Both the position numbers and the translations under genes were made by a program. From Emydura subglobosa (taxonomy: Eukaryota > Chordata > Testudines > Chelidae): DNA of 64,000 nt. Below are positions 33,966 through 45,376 of the stretch, piece by piece. The stretch is taken from positions 8,243,022-8,307,021 of the forward strand of contig ML679968.1 of NCBI GenBank assembly GCA_007922225.1, in the 5' to 3' direction. The notes beneath the pieces are model-generated. The model saw only the letters and a program-made list of their open reading frames with translations, was not told where the DNA came from and made no database searches. Every line of letters starts with the position of its first letter. Position 1 is the first letter of the stretch.

Positions 33966-34914
33966 TTATTTTGTGGGGATGGAAGTTCATGGGGGCAGAA
34001 AATAGTTTGTTATATTTATTATAAGATACAAAATTATTATTTTTAAACAGACTATTAACTTGAGGGTCAGATTCTCCAGACCATTCCACTCCCTTTGTGC
34101 TATCCTGCTACAAAAAGAAGCAGAAACTGGTGCTATCTGGTGCCACGGAGGATTTCCGCAAAGTGGATGAGTCCTCAGTGGCTGTAGGAGCTAGAACAGG
34201 CTGTTCCTACACCACCCCCTCCCAGGTCCCAATACAAAGGGTGTGTCAGGAGAAGGACAGGGTGTGTTGAGTTGTGGCTACAATGTTGTGCACTCTATCT
34301 GTCTCCAGATGTCAGAAGGTGGGGATTGTTACCACCTGGTGGAGTTTAGAAGCATAACTAACTCTCTAACAGCCCCCATCTCTGCTGCACCTATTGGAAT
34401 CTGTATGTGGCAGATAATTGAGGCCAATATTTTACACTGATTTTATTCCTCTGATTCTGATGGAACTGAGATTTTGCCATCCCAATGGACCTCTTTTAGC
34501 GAAATAGTGAAAGATATTTTTAATAAAGCAAACACATTCATGTACTCTGATATGCAGGCAATTCTGTTCTTCTTCCTCCTATAAAGCCTTCACAGAAGGC
34601 TTCTGCCCAAGGCTAGCTGGAGGGCATAAGCATATCAGCAGAAGCAGCATTGCTTAAACAATACCAAGGGATGATGAGCAGCTGCACAGATTTTGACCCT
34701 GAGCGACAAAAGGTTCCTGGCACATAGGCAAGTATTGAGAGATCCTCTATCTCCTGTACATAGTAGTGGTGTTGAATATTCTTGGACTGACAGCTTGATT
34801 TCTCCCGCGTCCATGAATGGAAGTAAAGGGCAGCCATCTCATATGAAGATCAGGTCAGAAAAGCTGAGACAGAACCATTTTCAAACAAAGAATACAGCTC
34901 TCTGAAAATCCCAA
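33966..34914. other. Non-coding DNA, no recognised feature
   Basis: No supported gene or repeat. Confidence 0.3.
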
Positions 34915-35090
34915 CTGTTTGTGAAATTGTGTTAAGTTTGCTGAAATGCATTTCTGAGAAAAAAATGTGTTGACAATGTTGAAATATCCCATTTTGAAAT
35001 TTTCAGCATGAAACATTTTGATTTTTCCTTTTAAATTTTGTTTATTTTGTATTATATTATAATAAAAATGTCAAAATACAAAAGAAATGT
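34915..35090. repeat. AT-rich interspersed repeat remnant
   Basis: 'cattttgaaattttcagcat' and the neighbouring 'gaaacattttgatttttcc' resemble 46860-47030. Both look like copies of an old AT-rich palindromic family. Confidence 0.35.
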
Positions 35091-36009
35091 TTTAATTGAC
35101 TCAAAAGATTGGTGATTATTTAATTCAATTTGTGGAGTGTTTTGCAATTTTTCAAAATCTTAAAATCCTCCATGCAGTTGAATTTCCCTTCTCTGCACAA
35201 CTTTATTCATGTGTATTAATTAATCAGCTTATTAAAGATTATAGTAGTAAAGTTAATTTTTATCTGTCAGACATTAGGATGGATGAGCTGTCTTATAATC
35301 AATTTGGTCACTTTGGCTATTACCTCAGTTATAGTGGTTAAGCAGCCTGGGTTTTTATGTTCCTGCTTCAGTAGAATGAAACTGAACTTTATGTGTGGGT
35401 GTACAGAATATGTTCATAAGAGAGCAAATTGCACAGCATGGGTGGTCTGATTTAAAGATATAATTTAAATATTTCTTATAGAATAATGATTTTGATAAAT
35501 TATAAGCATGGTGGTTTACATATTTGCAAGTCTTTTTTACTGTTGTTTGAAAATACTACCATCACTACTGTTTTTCCCCTCTCTCTCACTTATGAGAATC
35601 ATGTGCCTTTTGTTACTGTTTGTTTATATTGGAAGTATGAAGAGCTTAACAAGTGGTTAACAGTGCCAGAAATACAAGATTAAATATAATAAATATGAAC
35701 TTCTCATTTTTGATTAGAGAAACATTATGTAAGTATATGCTCATCAATTATTCAAGGTAATATCAAGTTATTGGATTTTGCTCTCTATTCAACTCAGGGC
35801 TCCATGCATCTAGATACGCTGTTGAAAATATACAGCGCTTTTTAAACATCAAACAACATTTAATGAGAGAGAGAGAGAGAGAGAACGCAGCATAGGTAGA
35901 ACAAAGTTACTTAACCACTAATGTCTCAAAGTGAAAGTTAAAAATAATTTCAATAAATAATAAAAAATAAGGTATTTGTGTGCTTACATGAAAGATATAG
36001 AAGGATGAA
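35091..36009. other. AT-rich spacer with a (GA)10 microsatellite
   Basis: A perfect GA repeat of 20 bases lies at 35865-35884. The 81-residue frame at 35096-35341 has no domain. Confidence 0.5.
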
Positions 36010-38434
36010 CTAGAGTGTTTCCTTTTATGGGGGACTTCAATCATCCTGACATCTGCTGGAAGAGCAATACAGCAGAGCACAAACAATCCAGGAAGTTTTT
36101 GGATAGTGTTGCAGACAACTTCCTGGTGCAAGCGCTGGAGCAACCAACTAGGGGCCGTGCCTCTCTTGACCTGCTGCTCACAAACAGGGAAGATTTGGTA
36201 GGGGAAGTAGAAGTGAGTGGCATCCTAGGCAGCAGTGACCATAAGATGGTCGAGTTCAGGATCCTGACAAAAGGAAGAAAGGAGAACAGCAAGATGCGGA
36301 CCATGGACTTCAGAAAAACAGACTTTGACTCCCTCGGAGAGCTGATAGGCAGGATCCCCTGGGAGGCTAATATGAGGGGGAAAGAGAGCTGGCTGTATTT
36401 TAAAGAAACCTTATTGAGGGCACTGGAGCAAACCATCCCGATGTGCAGAAAGAATAGCAAATATGGTAGGCGTCCAGCTTGGCTTAACAAAGAAGTCTTT
36501 GGCGAACTTAAACACAAAAAAGAAGCTTACAAGAAGTGGAAGCTTGGTCAGATGACTAGGGAGGAGTATAAAAATGCTGCTCGAACATGCAGGAATGAAA
36601 TCAGGAAGGCCAAAGCACAATTGGAGTTGCAGCTAGCAAGGGACATGAAGGGGAACAAGAAGGGTTTCTACAGGTATGTTACCAACAAGAGGAAGATTAG
36701 GGAAAGTGTGGGCCCCTTACAGAATGGGGGAGGCAACCTAGTGACAGAGGATGTGGAGAGAGCTGAGGTACTCAATGCCTTTTTTGCCTCTGTCTTCACA
36801 GACAAGGTCAGCTCCCAGACTACTGCACTGGGTGGCACAGAATGGGAAGGAGGTGAACATCCCTCAGTGCTGAAATAACAAGTTCAGGACTATTTAGAAA
36901 GATTGGACATACACAAATCCATGGGGCCAGATGCAGTGCACCTGAGGGTGCTGAGGGAGTTGTCTGATGTGATTTCAGAGCCATTGGCTATTATCTTTGA
37001 AAGCTCGTGGCAATTGGGGGAGGTCCCTGATGACTGGAAAAAAGCAAGTATAGTGCCCATCTTCAAGAAAGGGACGAAAGAGGATCCAGGGAACTACATA
37101 CTGGTCAGCCACACCTCAATCCCTGGAAAAATCATGGAGCAGGTCCTCAAGGAATCCATTTTAAGGCACTTGGAAGAGAGGAAGGTGATCAGGAACAGTC
37201 AACATGGATTCACCAAGGAAAAGTCATGCCTGACCAACCTGATTGCTTTCTATGAAGAGGTGACTGGCTCTGTGGATGTGGGGAAAGCAGTGGACGTGAT
37301 ATACCTTGACTTTAGCAAAGCTTTTGTTACGGTGTCTCACAGTATTCTTATCAGCAAGTTAAAGCAGTATGGATTGGATGAATGGAATATAAAATGGATA
37401 GAGAACTGGCTAGAGCATAGGGCTCCATGACTAGCTGGCAGCCGGTCACAAGAGGAGTGCCCCAGGGGTCGGTGCTGGGGCTGATTTTTGTTCAACATCT
37501 TCATTAATGATTTAGAGGATGGAGTAGATTGCACCCTCAGCAAGTTTGCAGATGACACTAAGCTAGGGGGAGTGGTAGATACCCTGGAAGGTAGGGATAG
37601 GATACAGAAGGACCTAAACAAACTGGAGGATTGGGCCAAAAGAAATCTGATGAGATGCAACAAGGACAAGTGCAGAGTCCTGCACTTTGGACAGAAGAAT
37701 CCCATACGCAGCTACAGACTGGGGACCGATGAGCTAGGCAGCAGTTCTGCAGAAAAGGGCCTGGGGGTTACAGCGGATAAGAAACTGGATATAAGTCAGC
37801 AGTGAGCCCTGGTTGCCAAGAAGGCTAATAGCATATTGGGCTGCATTAATAAGAGCATTGCCAGCAGATCGCAGAAAGTAATTATTCCCCTCTATTCGGC
37901 ATTGGTGAGGCCGCATTTGGAGTATTGTGTCCAGTTTTGGGGCCCCCACTACAAAAAGGATGTGGACAAGTTGGAGAAGGTCCAGCAGAGGGCAACAAAA
38001 ATGATTAGGAGGCTGGAGCACAAGACTTATGAGGAGAGGCTGAGGGAACTAAGCTTGTTTAATCTGCAAAAGAGAAGAATGAGGGGAGATTTGATAGCAG
38101 CCTTTAACTACCTGAAAGGGGGTTCCAGGGAGGATGGAGCTAGGCTGTTCTCAGTGGTGGCAGATGACAGAACAAGGAGCAATGGTCTCAAATTGCAGTG
38201 GGGGAGGTCTAGGTTGGATATTAGGAAAAAGTTTTTCACTAGGAGAGTGGTGAAGAACTGGAATAGGTTACCTAGAGAGGTGGTGGAATCTCCATCTTGA
38301 GAGGTTTTTAAGCTGCGGCTTGACAAAACCCTGGCTGGGATGATTTAGTTGGGGTTGATCCTGATTTAAGCAGGAGGTTGGACTAGATGACCTCCTGAGG
38401 TCCCTTCCAACTCTCTGATTCTATGATTCTTTGT
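36010..38434 (+). mobile_element. CR1 LINE, longest copy in the window
   Basis: 2.4 kb from within the endonuclease to the CR1 3' tail ('cttccaactctctgattcta', 'tgattcttt'). It is the best preserved CR1 here: the reading frame can be followed for almost its whole length with only a few stops and frameshifts. It is 5'-truncated, as most CR1 copies are; the gag-like ORF1 and the N-terminal half of the endonuclease are absent. There is no poly-A and no target duplication. Shared wording with the copies at 3909, 40330 and 56755 shows that they belong to the same or close subfamilies. Confidence 0.95.
36015..38298 (+). pseudogene. CR1 ORF2 remnant: endonuclease C-terminus and reverse transcriptase
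   Basis: 36015-36878 encodes the endonuclease C-terminal part: 'GDFNHPDICW' near its start, then the catalytic 'SDHKMVEF' (about residue 74), followed by a basic linker. A TAA stop at 36876 interrupts the frame, which goes on unchanged to 37427 with 'GPDAVHLRVLREL', 'VPIFKKGTKEDPGNY' and motif A 'VIYLDFSKAF'. A deletion and compensating insertion around 37420-37487 remove 'turn' residues before the frame resumes with '[10 protein letters not shown]' and the catalytic 'FADDTK' (37488-37570). A TGA stands at 37803. The C-terminal part runs to a one-base deletion at about 38297. ORF2 normally copies CR1 RNA at the target site. This copy cannot. Confidence 0.9.
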
Positions 38435-39154
38435 GGTACACTGGCCAGGCCTAGACGCAGAGGGGTTAGGTATAGGCTGAAATCACAAATCCAATTCATA
38501 TCACACACCACACAGTTTATATACATCTTTCCTAACTACTAACATCTATATTTCTTGCTTGTAAAGACCAATTGCTTTGCAGATTGCATACAGACCAATA
38601 GTTTTGCAGAATGCATGAGGCAAGCTTATCAGTTCTGGGTGTTTCTGCCTACTTTGATTACTATTAACATGCCCGCAATAGCTAGTTTAGTTAGTTTTGC
38701 CATCCTTATTTACTATAAACATATTCACAATAGTTTGTTGTTTCAGCAATTGCTTGATCAGGCTTGTTCAGCAATTACTTATTGAGGCACCTCTTAAAGC
38801 ACCTCTTATTCTTAAGACCTCCTGTTTTAACTTGGGCCTACTCATGTCAGCTAAGCCAACCCTACACTTAGTGCACTCATTTAGGTCACCTTTATTTGAT
38901 ATTATCATGACATATTTCCATTGTTCTGGAGGCTTTGAAACCTTAGGACTCTTTTTATAATGCCAGCCTTCCATACGAAATAGAAGATGTCTGGTTCCAT
39001 TGGATGGTATATGAAGGTAAACTGAGTGTAAAACAAACTACACATGAAGCCCTGATTAGGCGCTAATGGTAATGGAATAGAATGTTTTCACACGGTAATG
39101 GTATTCCACTTCTAGATAAATGCCACAGCAAAGCAGGAAACTTTAATTGTATTG
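38435..39154. other. Unresolved sequence after the CR1 copy
   Basis: 38440-38980 has the composition of an LTR or other repeat (alternating 'gcacctctta' words near 38780-38810), but I could not define ends or family. No gene. Confidence 0.3.
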
Positions 39155-39230
39155 TATTTTTCTATGTTCTTTATTTGTATTGTATTATTCAATTTAACTG
39201 TATTGTATTGTTCTATGTTCTTTATAACAA
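39155..39230 (+). repeat. Imperfect tandem duplication, TTGTATTGTATT words
   Basis: 'ttgtattgtatt' and 'ctatgttctttat' each occur twice within about 70 bp, giving an AT-rich two-copy tandem. Confidence 0.6.
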
Positions 39231-40329
39231 ATGATTCCTATTAATGTAATTATTTTGTTTGATGGGTGTTGATAGAGAAATAGTGGCTCATTGAATCACA
39301 TGGAAGGGTTATATTCTTCTGAGTTAGAAATAGATTTTCATACCTCAGACAATTTGATAATAGCTTTTTCATGGTCTTAAAGATTTTAGTATGTATATAT
39401 TTATTAGGCAGAAGGGGAGAACTGGATGTAGTTTTATTACACTACAAGGTGAAAAAGAAAAGAAAAAATCTAATGTGTTTTTAAAAAGCAGTTGAATCTA
39501 ATATGAGACTAGAAATCCACATTCATTGACCATAGTTGCATGGTGTCACTATGGGGCAGAGGTAAGGTTGTTTGGGTGCACTGAATGATTCCATCCCTTA
39601 CCATGTTTGGATTTCTTTTCAGTTTAACATTAATATAAATTTCCTGGGTTTATAACACTTATTTTGGGGATAACTACAACATTCAGGTATTATTTTTTCC
39701 CTTGAATTATTCATATGCACTCCTAACTTAACTATATTTTAATACATTTTTTTTTGTATGGGAATAACATAGGGCTTGATCCTAAGCAGTAGATCAGACC
39801 CGTACTCATTGTAAATTCAGTAGTCAGACTAAAAGATATTACATAGAAGCAATCTTGTCTAGGACAGGATGATATTTTTATTCCACCTAGCCACCTCTAT
39901 GTAGTTTATTCCCTATATTTCCATCACAACTCTATGAAAAATTTTGCATAAAAAGCAAAACTGGCAAATTTTGTAAGTACAGATGGGCTCAGGGAGTTTG
40001 ACTCCATATTCAGACCCAAGTCCAAACTTTCCCAAAATTCTGGTGTATTCAGATACAGTATTACAGTTCAGGCCAGTATTAGAGATGGGCCCAAACTGTG
40101 AAAATGTGTGTTAGCTCTGAATTCAAACTACCCCAAAGTTCAGGGGGTATTAGAACCAGTCGTAAAGTTCAGGGTCATTTCTATGTACAAAAGATTCAAG
40201 ATAGAAGTGATGGAAGGAAGTTAAGAAAAGATAATACAAGAAACTTCTTAATAGTAAAACACAGAATAATCCAGTCGTGTAAGTTCTGTCACTCTAGACA
40301 ATTACATGAGACTGGATACATAACTAGAA
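39231..40329. other. Non-coding DNA, possible MITE remnant
   Basis: 'agatgggctcagggagtttg' (39984) and 'agatgggcccaaactgtgaa' (40083) are two related pieces about 100 bp apart, resembling a decayed hAT-like repeat. The 82-residue frame at 40098-40346 has no domain. Confidence 0.35.
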
Positions 40330-41172
40330 AACATAGAATGATATAAGATTACTGTTGGAAGGGACCTTAGGAGGTCATCTAGTCCAACCTCCTGCTTAAA
40401 GCAGGATCAACCCCAACTAAATCATCCCAGCCAGGGCTTTGTCAAGCCGCACCTTAAAAACCTATAAGGATGGAGATTCCTCCACCTCCCTAGGTAACCC
40501 ATTCCAGTGCTTCACCAACCTCCTAGTGAAAAACTTTTTCCTAATATCCAGCCTAGACCTCCCCCTCTGCAACTTGAGACCATCGCTCCTAGTTCTGTCA
40601 TCTACTACCACTGAGAACAGCCTAGCTCCTTCCTCCCTGGAACCCCCTTTCAGGTAGTTAAAGGCTGTTATCAAATCCCTCCTCATTATTCTCTTCTGCA
40701 GACTAAACAAGCGAAGTTCCCTCAGCTTCTCCTCATAAGTCACATGCTCCAGTCCCCTAATCATTTTGTTGCCCTCTTCTGGACTCTCTCCAATTTGTCC
40801 GTATCCTTTCTGTAGTGGGGGGCCCAAAACTGGACACTATACTGCAAATGTGGCCTCAAAATTGCCGAATAGAGGGGAATAAATCACTTTCCTTAATCTG
40901 CTGGCAATGCTTTTACTAATGCAGCTTAATATGCCACTAGCCTTCTTGGCAATGAGGGCACACTGTTGACTCATATCCAGCTTCTTGTCCTCTGTAACCA
41001 CCAGGTCCTTTTCTGCAGAACTGCTGCCTAGCCAGTCAGTCCCCAGTCTGTAGCAGTGCATGGGATTCTTCCCTCCTAAGTGCAGGACTCTGCACTTGTC
41101 CTTGTTGAATCTCATCTCACTTCTTTTGGCCCAATCCTCCAATTTGTGTAGGTCACTCTGTATCACTCTGTC
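40330..41172 (-). mobile_element. CR1 LINE, 5'-truncated, reverse strand
   Basis: The 3' tail (CATAGAATG on the plus strand) begins at 40330. The coding part reads on the reverse strand: 40837-41166 gives '[20 protein letters not shown]' and the region after the catalytic site, and 40462-40827 gives the C-terminal end including '[20 protein letters not shown]'. A frameshift separates them. It is truncated before the FADD motif and inactive. Confidence 0.9.
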
Positions 41173-41279
41173 ATTCTTAGGATTTATAATTATAATTCAT
41201 TTGTGTGTATGTTTGCTTGCTTTAACCTATAAATAACTCTGTTATTTCTTTTTCTACTTAGGGCTACACTTCTAGTCTA
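41173..41279. other. Short spacer
   Basis: Nothing recognised. Confidence 0.3.
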
Positions 41280-41558
41280 GTCTACACTTAAAACTTATAG
41301 TGACACAGTTGTATCAATACAGCTGTGTTGCTGTAAAAATGCTTGCGTAGCCACATTATGTCAATGAGAGAGCTCTCCCACTGACATAATAAAACCACCT
41401 AAATGAGCGGTAGTAGCTATGCTGGCGGGAGAGCATCTCCTGTCAACATAGCACTGTCTGCACAAGCGTGTATGCCGGCAAAGCTCATGTAGCTCAGGGA
41501 AGTGTTTTTTCACACCCCTGAACAAGAGATGTTTTACCGACATAGTGCTAGTGTAGAC
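41280..41558. mobile_element. MITE-like element with GTCTACACTT ends
   Basis: The left end 'gtctacacttaaaacttata' and the right end 'catagtgctagtgtagac' are inverted. The interior pairs further ('gacacagttgta', 'tgttttaccgacatagtgc'). There is no coding potential. Confidence 0.65.
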
Positions 41559-42750
41559 AAAACCTTGGTAAACCTTAAGATAGTTTATTACAGGATCATC
41601 TACAGGTATCTTTGCTGTAAGATCTTAGGTACCAATTGATCTGGGGGTAAGTGAATAGTCTCTTGGCACTAGAGTAACGTGAATGTAGAGTGATTTTTTG
41701 GTATAAGTGACCATTTATCACTGAGCCCAGTTTGTGTGGGTGCAAGATAGATTGGAGAGTCTAAGGGGACTGTCTGTGACTCCATGGTAAGACTGTTATA
41801 GGATCCAGGAGTTCACATTTGTTACTGGCTTGGTGAAATCTAATTATAGAACTCTCCACCAATTTGGGGAGTCTGCCCTGATTTTGAAAGTCTAGACTGA
41901 GGTTGGCACTCATACACTCACTGCATACAGTATGACACAAGACCCATAAGTCTGGCCCCTGCAAGAATAAGGAAAAGCTGGGATCCCAGTCTAGTTTCTA
42001 AACAGAGATGGGATGGTGTATAGGTATTCAGTGGCATATGCTTATGAGCAATTATGGTAAATCATCATGTCTAAGATAAATACCTTGGGTTTCCTAAAGC
42101 ATAGGACTGTGACAAAATGGAATTCACAAATGCATGACTTGACTGTAGGTGACTTCAGAATATATTGACTGATGCTGGAGTTATCACCACATCATGGGAC
42201 ACCTCTGGCAACACCATGTGACTAAATGGTCTGTCTGTTAACATAGTGTAGCTCCTTGCTGAGAGATTCTGGTCCCCTTTTGTTTTATGTCCTTGAAACC
42301 TCTAATCTCTGCCAGGCAGGCATGATTTAGGATTGATTTTCTGTACTACTGGCATAGCAACTCAGATAAATTAGGGGAGGCTGGAATGCATTCTGGAGTG
42401 ACCATTCCAACTGTCTGGCTTTGTCAAGCTCTTTATTAAATGTCAAACTGTCTGTTTCTGATAAAAGACCCTGACTGGCCTGGGGAGTTTGTTTTCCCTC
42501 TAAACTGAAATCTGTTCATGTTTTATAAGCATGAAACTGAACTACCATAACATAGTCCATCTTGGCCTTTGAGTGCAGACACATTACAGAGTAAAAATTC
42601 AATCACTAGGGATGTAGTTCTGAAATTAGAGCAAGAGAATGCAATTTTTCAGGATGTTGAATATTTTCTGTCATTCTAGGCCTAGACAATATCCCAGCCA
42701 GGCCTGCTTACACAGGTTTGTGACTGTCCACTGTAAGAAAAGCTCCAATG
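41559..42750. other. Non-coding DNA, no recognised feature
   Basis: No supported gene. The target site GGACC of the following LTR element begins at 42751. Confidence 0.35.
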
Positions 42751-42755
42751 GGACC

Positions 42756-43130
42756 TATGATAGAACACTATTAGTAGCACCCTGGTCACTGATGTGGCTG
42801 CAGCATGAAAAAGGCTTCAGGCTCAGCTATGAGCAGTTAACCACTTTCTGTTGGGGGATGATAAGCACCTGGTGATAATCATTGAGCTAATGATGTAATG
42901 GGGAAAATATAAATGGAAGGAAGAAGAAGCAAGTGGGGAAATTCAGAAGGTGAGCCTAGGCTGAGGTGTAAGGCTTTGTGGAAGCCTTCATACACTGTTA
43001 TACTTTTTAATTAGAATAAAAATATACTTGGTAAAAAGGCAACAGCTTGGCATGTATTTGTGACTTTGAGGCCACACAAAGTGATGAGGCAGTGAAGTAC
43101 ACTGGGTAGTGATAGAGGTGCCCTGTGGCA
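42756..43130 (+). repeat. Left LTR
   Basis: 375 bp. It starts TATGATAGAACAC, where the partner LTR has TGTGACAAGGCAC, and ends 'ccctgtggca'. TATAAA lies at 42908-42913 and AATAAA at 43015-43020, consistent with U3 and R regions on the plus strand. Confidence 0.85.
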
Positions 43131-43218
43131 CATATGGGCTTGTCTAGGTGCATTAAGTCTCTCAGTGGAGAGAACGAGACTTGAGGGGGGCCTGTGTGAA
43201 GTATGAGACCTGGGCACC

Positions 43219-43900
43219 ATGGATGAGATGCTGCACTCACTAGTGGAACAACAACACAGATTCAGAAAACCCAGCAGGCAGTGAGGCAAGCACTTCTGCG
43301 TTGGCAGGCAGAGGAGCAGTGAATGTTACAAGAGTTCATCAAGGAGCAGTCCCAGGTACAGCAACTCCTGCAGAGGTGTGTGAGTTCCAGTGAGGTGACT
43401 GGAAATCAAATGGTGGCCCCAGAACTATGTAAGTTGGCCCCAAGGGATATCCCCAATGCCTTTTTACTAACCTTTGAGCGGGTGGTTACTAGCACCAGAT
43501 GGGACAAGGGTGCATGAGGAGTTTGGCTAGCGAGGCTCAGGTGGCCTATATGGTCCTGAGCAAGCACCAGGCCAAAGATTATGTACACTGAAAGCTACTA
43601 TTTTAGACAAGGTGGGTCTGTCAGTGAAGAAATACTACAAAAAGTCAGGGTAGCCAGATGGAATAGTGGATATGTCCTAGGACCTTAGGGCAGAAATTGT
43701 CAGACTGGGCCACTTGGTGTTGCAAATGGTCAGGCAGGACATTGGGGCCCTAATGGACTCCATTATTCTGGAACAGTTTACACAGAACCTTCTTAGATTA
43801 CAAGGGACTGTGTCTGAGGCATCAGCTGGAATTATTAGAGGCAGTGGTAAAATAAACAAAAGTGTGTGGAGGTGGATTTTCCATAGAAAAAGCTCTTCAC
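43219..43900 (+). pseudogene. Gag remnant of the gypsy-type element
   Basis: An ATG in a strong context (caccATGG) at 43219 opens 'MDEMLHSLVEQQHRF', a Gln-rich helical start. After one frameshift it continues with 'RWQAEEQ', a stop and 'LQEFIKEQSQVQQLLQ', then 'KLAPRDIPNAFLLTFERVVT', the start of the capsid-like domain related to the SCAN fold in vertebrate gypsy elements. Near 43530 'ASEAQVAYMVLSKHQAKDY' continues the capsid in another frame. Gag would form the particle; stops and shifts abolish that. Confidence 0.7.
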
Positions 43901-43994
43901 CCTTTCCATGAAGGATGGAGGAAAGAAGGTTGAAGAACCTCATGCAGCAAAGCCTGGGAAGGGGATGCAAAGGGCAAACAAGTGTGCCCCAGCT

Positions 43995-44287
43995 GCCCTT
44001 GCTGTAGTTTGCTACCAGTGTGGGAGCAAATGATACAAAGAGAGACTGTCCCTATGTGGACTGTGTGTTTGTGCAGTTCTGTGGGTGGACAGGTGTAAAC
44101 AGGGGGTCTGGGATAAGGATGATTCCTGTCAAAGTAGGCCAAAGTATGACAACGGCTATTGTGGATTCAACAGAAGTATGCTCCCTTGTTCAGAGCACCC
44201 TGGTTAGGCCGCAGTGGCAGCAGGAGGTGGTGATAATTTATTGTGTACATGTGGAAAAGAACATTTATCCCATTGTGGTTATCCCCT
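43995..44287 (+). pseudogene. Zinc-knuckle and retropepsin remnant of the gypsy-type element
   Basis: At 44009-44050 'VCYQCGSK', a stop and (in the next frame) 'KRDCP' outline a single broken CCHC zinc knuckle, the nucleic-acid-binding end of gag. The frame at 44020-44289 then gives 'VKVGQSMTTAIVDST' and 'SLVQSTLVRPQWQ', the aspartic protease N-terminal half. The catalytic Asp (codon 44164-44166) is present, but the usual D-S/T-G has Thr in place of Gly. The C-terminal half is not recognisable and reverse transcriptase is absent. Confidence 0.65.
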
Positions 44288-44289
44288 AG

Positions 44290-44999
44290 GAAGCAGAAGG
44301 GAAGTTTAGATCGCAGAGAGTAGGGTCAGTAAAGTTGTTGCCTTACTCAGTAATGATAGTAACTGAGTGGACCCCAATCCTCTTATTAAAAAGGGTAGAC
44401 AATCAAGGAAAGAACTCCAACTGGTTGGTCCACGTAAAAAGCTCATGAGTATAGACCCTCTCCAGGTCCAGTGTAGGATAGCCCTAGACATACGGTAACA
44501 AGCTCAGAAAGATGCAGCACATAAAGAGGACATGTGGGGCCCTGGGGAGGAAAATGTGAGAAAGGGGACAGTGAAGTAGAGAGTGCTAGATCAGGAACAC
44601 CTAGAGGAGAAAGAATGTGGAGGCTCAGCCAATGCCTAAGAGAAGTAAACCCTAGGCAAGGTACAAGATGGAGAACAAGCTGAAGAAAGAAAGGGGTCCT
44701 GACAAGGAAGCCTTGGTGGGTAAACCTATCCCAATAGTCCTGAACCTCACACATGATAAGTCAGGGGAAGAGAAGGATCCCAAGATTGTGGGTCTAGAGC
44801 TCTGGGGGGAAACCTTCACCCTGTAAGTGTACCTTTCCAGGTGGAAGGCAGGAGACTCTCAACTGTAGTCCATGGAAGGCCAGCCCCAAAGAAAACAGGA
44901 ACCCTTAGCGGCATCCCAACTCGATAAAAAGGGCATGGGCAGTGTAGAAGATCTCTGCAGATAAGAAAAGGCCCTGGGTGAAATGGGGGGGAGCAGGTG
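44290..44999 (+). other. 3' internal region of the gypsy-type element
   Basis: Broken frames with charged residues and no domain recognised. It ends in the purine tract 'aaatgggggggagcaggtg' before the right LTR. The polymerase genes are missing, so a deletion must have removed them. Confidence 0.55.
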
Positions 45000-45376
45000 T
45001 GTGACAAGGCACTATTAGTAACACCCTGGTCACTGATATGACTGCAGCATGAAGAAGGCTTCAGGCTCAGCTATGAGTAGTTAATCACTTTCTGTTGGGA
45101 TTATGAACACCTGGGTGATAATCACTGGGCTAACAATGTAGTTGGGAGGACAGAAGTGGAGGGGGGAAGCTTAAAAGTTGAACCTGGGCTGAGCTGTGAG
45201 GGCTGTGTAGAAGCCTCCTTTTGCTGCAAGTCTGCAGTACACTGTTATACTTTGTAATGAAAGAATAAAAAAAACACATGGTGAAAGGGTAACAACTTGC
45301 TGCATGTTTGTGACTGAGTCCACATGAACTGGCCGGGCAGTGAAGTATACTGGGTAGTGACAGGTTCCCTGTGACA
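45000..45376 (+). repeat. Right LTR
   Basis: 377 bp, TGTGACAAGGCAC to 'ccctgtgaca'. It has AATAAA at 45264-45269. The TATAAA of the left LTR is not conserved. It is followed by GGACC, the target duplication. Confidence 0.85.

Larger units (their letters stand above)
42756..45376 (+). mobile_element. Ty3/gypsy-type LTR retrotransposon, internally truncated
   Basis: The left LTR (42756-43130) and right LTR (45000-45376) are about 375 bp each and clearly related. They are flanked by the identical 5-bp target duplication GGACC (42751-42755, 45377-45381). A purine-rich tract (44981-44999) precedes the right LTR, as expected of the primer for plus-strand synthesis. The internal region is only 1.87 kb and contains gag and protease remnants but no reverse transcriptase, RNase H or integrase. 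This is therefore an internally deleted, non-autonomous copy. No convincing primer binding site was recognised after 43130. The LTRs differ at many positions, so the insertion is old. Confidence 0.85.
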
